Positions 59,776-64,000 of a stretch of DNA of 64,000 nucleotides are shown in pieces. Position 1 is the first letter of the stretch, and every line of letters begins with the position of its first letter. The DNA is taken from the NCBI GenBank assembly GCA_964575975.1, contig CAZNTU010000003.1, positions 1 through 64,000 of the forward strand, given 5' to 3'. The stretch is from G963674505 sp964575975 (GTDB lineage Bacteria; Desulfobacterota; Desulfobacteria; Desulfobacterales; SKZT01). The position numbers and the translations under genes were made by a program. The notes below the pieces were generated by a model. The model was not told the origin of the DNA and ran no database searches. It saw only the letters and a program-made list of their open reading frames with translations.

Positions 59776-60639
59776 ATGAAGCGAAAACTTAAATGGCTCT
59801 TCTATTTGCTGTATCTTGCTGTCGCATCCATATTTTTTCTCTACGTTATTTTTCCCGGAGATGCGGCGAGAGACCGCTTGCAGGTCCGGGCCGACGAAAT
59901 TTTTCCCGGGGCGGAGACGACTCTTGGCCAAACGAGTCCGAACCTTTTCCCTCTTGGAATTTCGATCGATTCCGTCGCATTTTCGGCCTTCGACAGAGAG
60001 CTGGTCAGATTGGCCGATGTAAGGATTTCGCCTCGGCCGTCGTCCTTTTTTTCGGAAGGAACCGCGTACGGTTTTCAAGGGGAAATCCACGGAGGCTCGA
60101 TTCAGGGCGTGTTCGCCGAAGCGACCGAGGCCAACCGGGGAACGTGCTCTTTGGACGCGACTTTTGCGAACCTGAATATCGAGAAGGCCTCCTCGTTGAC
60201 CGGGTTTTTGCCGGGAAAGGCGTCCGGCCTTTTGAAAGGAAAAATTTCATGCCGGTTCGACGAGGATGTCAAGGCCGACCTGAATCTGGAACTTTCCATG
60301 GGGTGTCTGGAAATAGACAATGTACTTGTCGGAAAGGAAACTTTCGAATTTTCGGCGGGAGAGGTCTCCGCGAGCATGAGTGGAGGGCTCGTTCACCTGA
60401 CCGGTTGCGACATGCAAGGAAAACAGGCGAACATTTTTCTTTCCGGAAGAATCTACGCGGGACGTTCCGTGGAAGAAAGCCGAATGGAACTGACCGGATA
60501 TATCGCCCCCCATCCCGAGTTTTTCGAAAAGCTCAGGAAAAAGGCCCTTGTCGGCTTCATGCCCCAAAGAGCCGGGCCGAAGGGGTATTCTTTCAAAGTG
60601 GCGGGAACTTTTGACAGACCGACCTTTCTCTGGGACTGA
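59776..60639 (+). CDS. gspN: Type II secretion protein GspN
   Basis: The 287-residue protein has an N-terminal membrane helix (LFYLLYLAVASIFFLYVIF) and a periplasmic beta-rich domain resembling GspN/AsmA-like proteins (GLLKGKISCRFDEDVKADL, FSAGEVSASMSGGLVHLTG). GspN accompanies GspM in a subset of T2SS operons. Confidence 0.8.
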   Translation: MKRKLKWLFYLLYLAVASIFFLYVIFPGDAARDRLQVRADEIFPGAETTLGQTSPNLFPLGISIDSVAFSAFDRELVRLADVRISPRPSSFFSEGTAYGFQGEIHGGSIQGVFAEATEANRGTCSLDATFANLNIEKASSLTGFLPGKASGLLKGKISCRFDEDVKADLNLELSMGCLEIDNVLVGKETFEFSAGEVSASMSGGLVHLTGCDMQGKQANIFLSGRIYAGRSVEESRMELTGYIAPHPEFFEKLRKKALVGFMPQRAGPKGYSFKVAGTFDRPTFLWD

Positions 60640-60647
60640 ACGGAACT

Positions 60648-61511
60648 ATGAAGAGAATCTTTTTCCTGGCGGATATCGTCTTGCTGACAGTCATAGCCTA
60701 CCTGGCGGTCGTCGGATTCTATTCGAGTTTCGAATACAATCCGAACGCCGCAAGGACCTCCGGGGTAGTCCGCATGCCGATGCCGTCCGAAGCCGAATCG
60801 GCCCGGCGACCTTTTTCCTATTACCAGCAGGCGATCGACAGGAACCTTTTCAGGACAAGCTCGTCGCCAAAGGACATACAGCCCCGGATCAACCTGGCGA
60901 ACTTGGAACGAACCGGTTTGGACTTGGTTCTTCTCGGCACGGTCTTGGCCGAAAACGGTCCTTCTTACGCGGTCATTCAGTTAAAAGGGCAAAAAACACA
61001 AGGGCTTTTCAGGGAAGGCGATTCCGTTTCCGGCGCGATCCTGAAAATGATCCTTAGGGAGGAAGTGGTTCTTAGGGTCGGAGACAGGGATGAAATCCTT
61101 CGAATGGAAAAGGACGAAACGAACAAAAGGGTGATTCGAGCCGCAACCGTCGCCGAGCGGATCGAAAAACCCGAACCTGCCAACGGCATGCGGATCGTTT
61201 TGAACCGAAACGAAATCCAGAAGGCGGTCGGAAACGTCAGCGATCTCATGACCCAGGCGCAGATCAACCCGCATTACAAGGAAGGGGATAAAACATCCTC
61301 GGGTCTTTCCATATCGTCCATAAGAGACGATTCGATTTTCAAAAAGATGGGATTGAGGGACGACGACGTTATCAGGGGAGTCGACGGTCGGGAAATTCAA
61401 TCCCTGGACGACGCCCTTGCTTTGTACCGGCACATGAGAAGCTCGGACAACGTAACTCTGCAGGTAATCAGAAGAGGAAAAGAAATAGACCTCGACTATG
61501 TCATCGAATGA
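60648..61511 (+). CDS. gspC: Type II secretion protein GspC
   Basis: The 287-residue protein has an N-terminal helix (FFLADIVLLTVIAYLAVVGF), the homology-region domain contacting the secretin (LVLLGTVLAENGPSYAVIQL) and a C-terminal PDZ domain (about 200-285). GspC lies after gspN here, not at the operon head as in enterobacteria. It overlaps the longest possible gspD start. Confidence 0.88.
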   Translation: MKRIFFLADIVLLTVIAYLAVVGFYSSFEYNPNAARTSGVVRMPMPSEAESARRPFSYYQQAIDRNLFRTSSSPKDIQPRINLANLERTGLDLVLLGTVLAENGPSYAVIQLKGQKTQGLFREGDSVSGAILKMILREEVVLRVGDRDEILRMEKDETNKRVIRAATVAERIEKPEPANGMRIVLNRNEIQKAVGNVSDLMTQAQINPHYKEGDKTSSGLSISSIRDDSIFKKMGLRDDDVIRGVDGREIQSLDDALALYRHMRSSDNVTLQVIRRGKEIDLDYVIE

Positions 61512-61539
61512 AACCGATCAATTCGCACAGGACGTACGC

Positions 61540-63477
61540 ATGAAAAAATCCATTTATCCGACTATGAAAAGGGCTTTTTGGTTGTTGGTCGCCGCCGTCG
61601 TTCTCCTGGCGGCCCGTATTCAGGTGGTCGATTGTCTGGCGCAGAACGGCGGACATTCGGGTCCGAAAGGAAACGGAACCAACGGGGATATCGAATTCAA
61701 TTTTCAAAACGTGGATATCAACGTATTCATTAAATTCATCAGCGAACTGACGGGAAAGAATTTCATCGTGGACGAACGGGTCAGGGGGGAGGTCAGCATC
61801 ATATCCCCCGCGAGGATTTCCGTGGAGGAGGCGTACGAGGTGTTCGAGTCCGTGCTCGACGTCCATGGATTCACGTCGGTGGAGTCGGGGGGCGTTATCA
61901 AGATCGTCCCTGCTACGGAAGCCATGACGAAAAGCGTGAAGACGCTTATCGCGCAGGAGGCGGTGTCCCCGTCCGACCAGGTAGTGACGCAGGTCATACC
62001 TCTCAAATACGCCAGCGCGGAGGAAATCAAGCAACTGTTCGCTCCCCTTGTGTCGAAAAACAGCGTGATCCTGGCGTATTCCAGGACGAACACAGTGATC
62101 GTCACGGATATCTATTCCAATATCAGGCGGCTTATGCAAATCCTTGGCACCCTCGACGTGGTCGGAATCGGCGAGGAAGTGTCTGTGGTGCCTCTGAAAC
62201 ACGCCAGCGCCTCCGAAATGGAAAATCTTCTCAAAACCATCTTCAGGCCGCGAAAAGGATCGTCCAAGGCGGAAATCGATGACATTGTCAGGTTCAGGGC
62301 CGACGAACGCACCAATTCCATCGTATTGATGGCGAGCGAGAACGAGGCCGCGCAGATCAGACAGCTGATCGCGCTTTTGGACACGGAAGTGCCTCGGGGG
62401 ACGGGCAAGATTCATGTCTATTATCTTGAAAACGCCGTTGCGGAAGATTTGGCGCCGATACTCCAGGAGCTTCCGGGAAAGCACGGAGCGCCGGGGGAGC
62501 CGGGCGGCCCCGTGGTTTCCGCGAACGTCCGGGTTTCCGCGGACAAGGCGACCAACAGTCTCGTCATCATGGCGGAGAAAGACGAATACGCGGTCCTCGA
62601 GAATATCATCCGGCAGTTGGACATTCCAAGGTCGATGGTTTACATAGAGTCGTTGATCATGGAAGTGAACGTGAACAAGAATTTCAACTTGGGAATCGAC
62701 TGGAGCGTGGTGGGAAAGACCAGGATTGACGGAAAGGACAGCATCATTGGAGGCGGCTACAGCGGCACGGGCGGACTGGAAGCCAGGGAACTGCTCAGCC
62801 CCGAGGGTTTCGCCATGGGCGTCGTGGGCGGCGGCATCGAAATAGCCACGGAACTGGGGAAAATCGTTTTTCCCAGCATCGGCGCCGTGGCGAAGGCCTT
62901 TCAGGGGGACGAGGACGTCAAAATCCTCTCCACCCCGCAGATTCTGACCACGGACAACCGGGAGGCCAAAATCCACGTGGGAAGAAACATTCCCTACCAA
63001 ACCCAGTCCTCGACCACGGACAACACCGTATACAATTCCTTCGAATACCGGGACGTCGGAATGACCTTGGTCCTCAAACCGCATATCAGCAAAGACCGTC
63101 TCGTAAGACTGGAAATACTCCAGGAACTCACTTCGATTCCGGGAGACGCCAACAACCCGGATGTCCGCCCCACTACCTTGAAAAGAAGCATCAACACCAC
63201 CGTGATCGTAAAAGACCGCGGAACTGTCGTGCTCGGAGGACTCATCGACGACACGATTTCTTCGGGAAAAAACTCGATACCCTGCCTTGGGGACATACCC
63301 GGCTTGTCCTGGCTTTTCAAAACCGTCTACAACAATTCCCAAAGGACCAACTTGTTCGTCTTCCTCACCCCGTACGTGGTTCAAACCACCGAGGAAGCCG
63401 AGAAAATATACGACGGTAAAAAAGTCCACATGGATCAAATCCAAGGGGGAGTCATAAAAATGTACGAAAAGCCGTGA
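61540..63477 (+). CDS. gspD: Type II secretion outer-membrane secretin GspD
   Basis: The protein of about 645 residues has a signal peptide (FWLLVAAVVLLAARIQVVDC region), the N0 domain (FNFQNVDINVFIKFISELTG), N1-N3 repeats (VIPLKYASAEEIKQLF, VVPLKHASASEMENLL) and the secretin core (ILSTPQILTTDNREAKIHVG, VVLGGLIDDTISSGKN). It forms the outer-membrane channel. Starts at 61498, 61540 and 61564 are possible; 61540 gives a normal signal peptide. Confidence 0.94.
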   Translation: MKKSIYPTMKRAFWLLVAAVVLLAARIQVVDCLAQNGGHSGPKGNGTNGDIEFNFQNVDINVFIKFISELTGKNFIVDERVRGEVSIISPARISVEEAYEVFESVLDVHGFTSVESGGVIKIVPATEAMTKSVKTLIAQEAVSPSDQVVTQVIPLKYASAEEIKQLFAPLVSKNSVILAYSRTNTVIVTDIYSNIRRLMQILGTLDVVGIGEEVSVVPLKHASASEMENLLKTIFRPRKGSSKAEIDDIVRFRADERTNSIVLMASENEAAQIRQLIALLDTEVPRGTGKIHVYYLENAVAEDLAPILQELPGKHGAPGEPGGPVVSANVRVSADKATNSLVIMAEKDEYAVLENIIRQLDIPRSMVYIESLIMEVNVNKNFNLGIDWSVVGKTRIDGKDSIIGGGYSGTGGLEARELLSPEGFAMGVVGGGIEIATELGKIVFPSIGAVAKAFQGDEDVKILSTPQILTTDNREAKIHVGRNIPYQTQSSTTDNTVYNSFEYRDVGMTLVLKPHISKDRLVRLEILQELTSIPGDANNPDVRPTTLKRSINTTVIVKDRGTVVLGGLIDDTISSGKNSIPCLGDIPGLSWLFKTVYNNSQRTNLFVFLTPYVVQTTEEAEKIYDGKKVHMDQIQGGVIKMYEKP

Positions 63478-63512
63478 TTCGTTGCGGAGGACCAAAGGAT
63501 CGACCGTTTTAC

Positions 63513-64000
63513 ATGCGAAAAACGCTTCAAGATATATTGAAGGAGAAATTCGGGATTTCCGAGCAGACCATTTCTGAATTGCGCGCCGCAGCCATTAAAA
63601 AGGGGGGCAGGATTCGCGATCTTCTGATCGAAAAAAAAATTTTGACCGAGACGCAGTTGTTGCGGGCTCTGAGCGAACAATACCAAATCCCTTTCCAGCC
63701 GGATATTCCGCTCGAGAAAATCGACAACGGTTTTATCCAAAAATTGCCGATCCGGTTCTTGAAGCATTACGCCATGATTCCTTTAAGGTACAAGGAAGCC
63801 GAAAAGATCGAGAACGAATCGGAGGGAACAGGGTCCTGCGGAACGAGCGATTCGCGTTGGACCATTGCGCTGAACGATCCCTCCGCAGTCAATCCGTTGG
63901 ACGATCTCGCCAGTATCCTGGGCATCCCCGACTACGATATCGTGCTCTGTCCGAAAGACGCGATCATGTCGGCAATAAACATTTCATACGACACCGTCCG
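63513..64000 (+). CDS. gspE: Type II secretion ATPase GspE, N-terminal part (cut by window end)
   Basis: From ATG 63513 the frame stays open to the window end (about 162 codons). RKTLQDILKEKFGISEQ and AAIKKGGRIRDLLIEKKIL, then LLRALSEQYQIPFQPDI, PIRFLKHYAMIPLRY and IALNDPSAVNPLDDLASIL match the T2SSE N-terminal domain that binds GspL. The ATPase domain is outside the window. Confidence 0.88.
   Translation, partial: MRKTLQDILKEKFGISEQTISELRAAAIKKGGRIRDLLIEKKILTETQLLRALSEQYQIPFQPDIPLEKIDNGFIQKLPIRFLKHYAMIPLRYKEAEKIENESEGTGSCGTSDSRWTIALNDPSAVNPLDDLASILGIPDYDIVLCPKDAIMSAINISYDTV

Noticed and set aside
61501..63495. 664-codon minus-strand frame opposite gspD
   Set aside because: Antisense to a clear secretin; no signal or domain in the translated product.

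Overview
The window is bacterial, gene-dense and Gram-negative: it ends in a type II secretion operon with an outer-membrane secretin, and it encodes a signal-peptide beta-barrel candidate. The housekeeping order ffh-rpsP-khpA-rimM-trmD-SPOUT methyltransferase-rplS-rnhB-yraN, the GspG...N-C-D-E order and a PhaR-type regulator beside two ArsA-type ATPases suggest a Desulfobacterota / former Deltaproteobacteria relative. That placement is inference from synteny; no rRNA is present. No tRNA, rRNA or CRISPR array was seen.

Region 1 (1-30,600) looks like a genomic island carrying a large biosynthetic gene cluster. Its edges hold decayed transposases. A remnant of the same DDE transposase family lies at about 1-330 and again at about 30,213-30,560, both on the minus strand, and IS1634-like and ISAzo13-like remnants lie near the left edge. 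Base composition is lower at the left of the cluster (single 60-base lines counted by hand: 30% GC at 4141, 35% at 7681, 55% at 16021) than in the right-hand flank (67% at 33121, 62% at 42781). A TetR regulator (1354-1965) has GAACATGTTC-type palindromes before and after it. The cluster runs to 29,969 almost entirely on the plus strand with short gaps or overlaps, and a strong Rho-independent terminator follows at 30,130-30,169.

The cluster encodes a type II (discrete-enzyme) polyketide/fatty-acid-like assembly line with an apparent amino-acid starter module: acyl-ACP dehydrogenase, two KAS III-like proteins (one without the catalytic Cys), an ACP, an arginase/agmatinase-fold hydrolase and a free adenylation enzyme. 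Elongation is served by a type III PKS-like enzyme, three consecutive ketosynthase/chain-length-factor-like pairs and a second ACP. Processing is served by a ketoreductase, a split dehydratase whose His and Glu sit on different proteins, a double-hotdog dehydratase-like protein, a double-hotdog thioesterase-like protein, an alpha/beta hydrolase and a DsbA-fold protein. Three DsrE/Tus-like sulfur-carrier-type proteins, a small membrane protein, an MMPL/RND exporter, a LolA-like periplasmic carrier and an outer-membrane-type protein follow. The logic resembles aryl-polyene clusters, but the starter module, triple KS/CLF set and DsrE trio do not match a cluster I can name. The product is unknown.

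Region 2 (30,583-49,771) is chromosomal backbone: a sigma-54 activator, PhaR-like regulator, two ArsA-type ATPases, hybrid histidine kinase, endonuclease III, ThiI/MnmA-like thiolase, RlmN, the ffh...yraN translation/SRP block, a cysteine desulfurase, a PilZ protein, Smr protein, PlsY, an Sfp-type phosphopantetheinyl transferase (which could activate the cluster ACPs) and a His-rich metal-binding protein.

Region 3 (50,073-53,450) is a three-gene membrane-associated set: a lipoprotein combining a solute-binding domain with a VWA domain, an XpaC-like protein and a second solute-binding protein. A DMT/EamA transporter follows on the minus strand.

Region 4 (54,573-64,000) is a type II secretion operon, gspG-H-I-J-K-L-M-N-C-D-E, with gspE cut by the window end.
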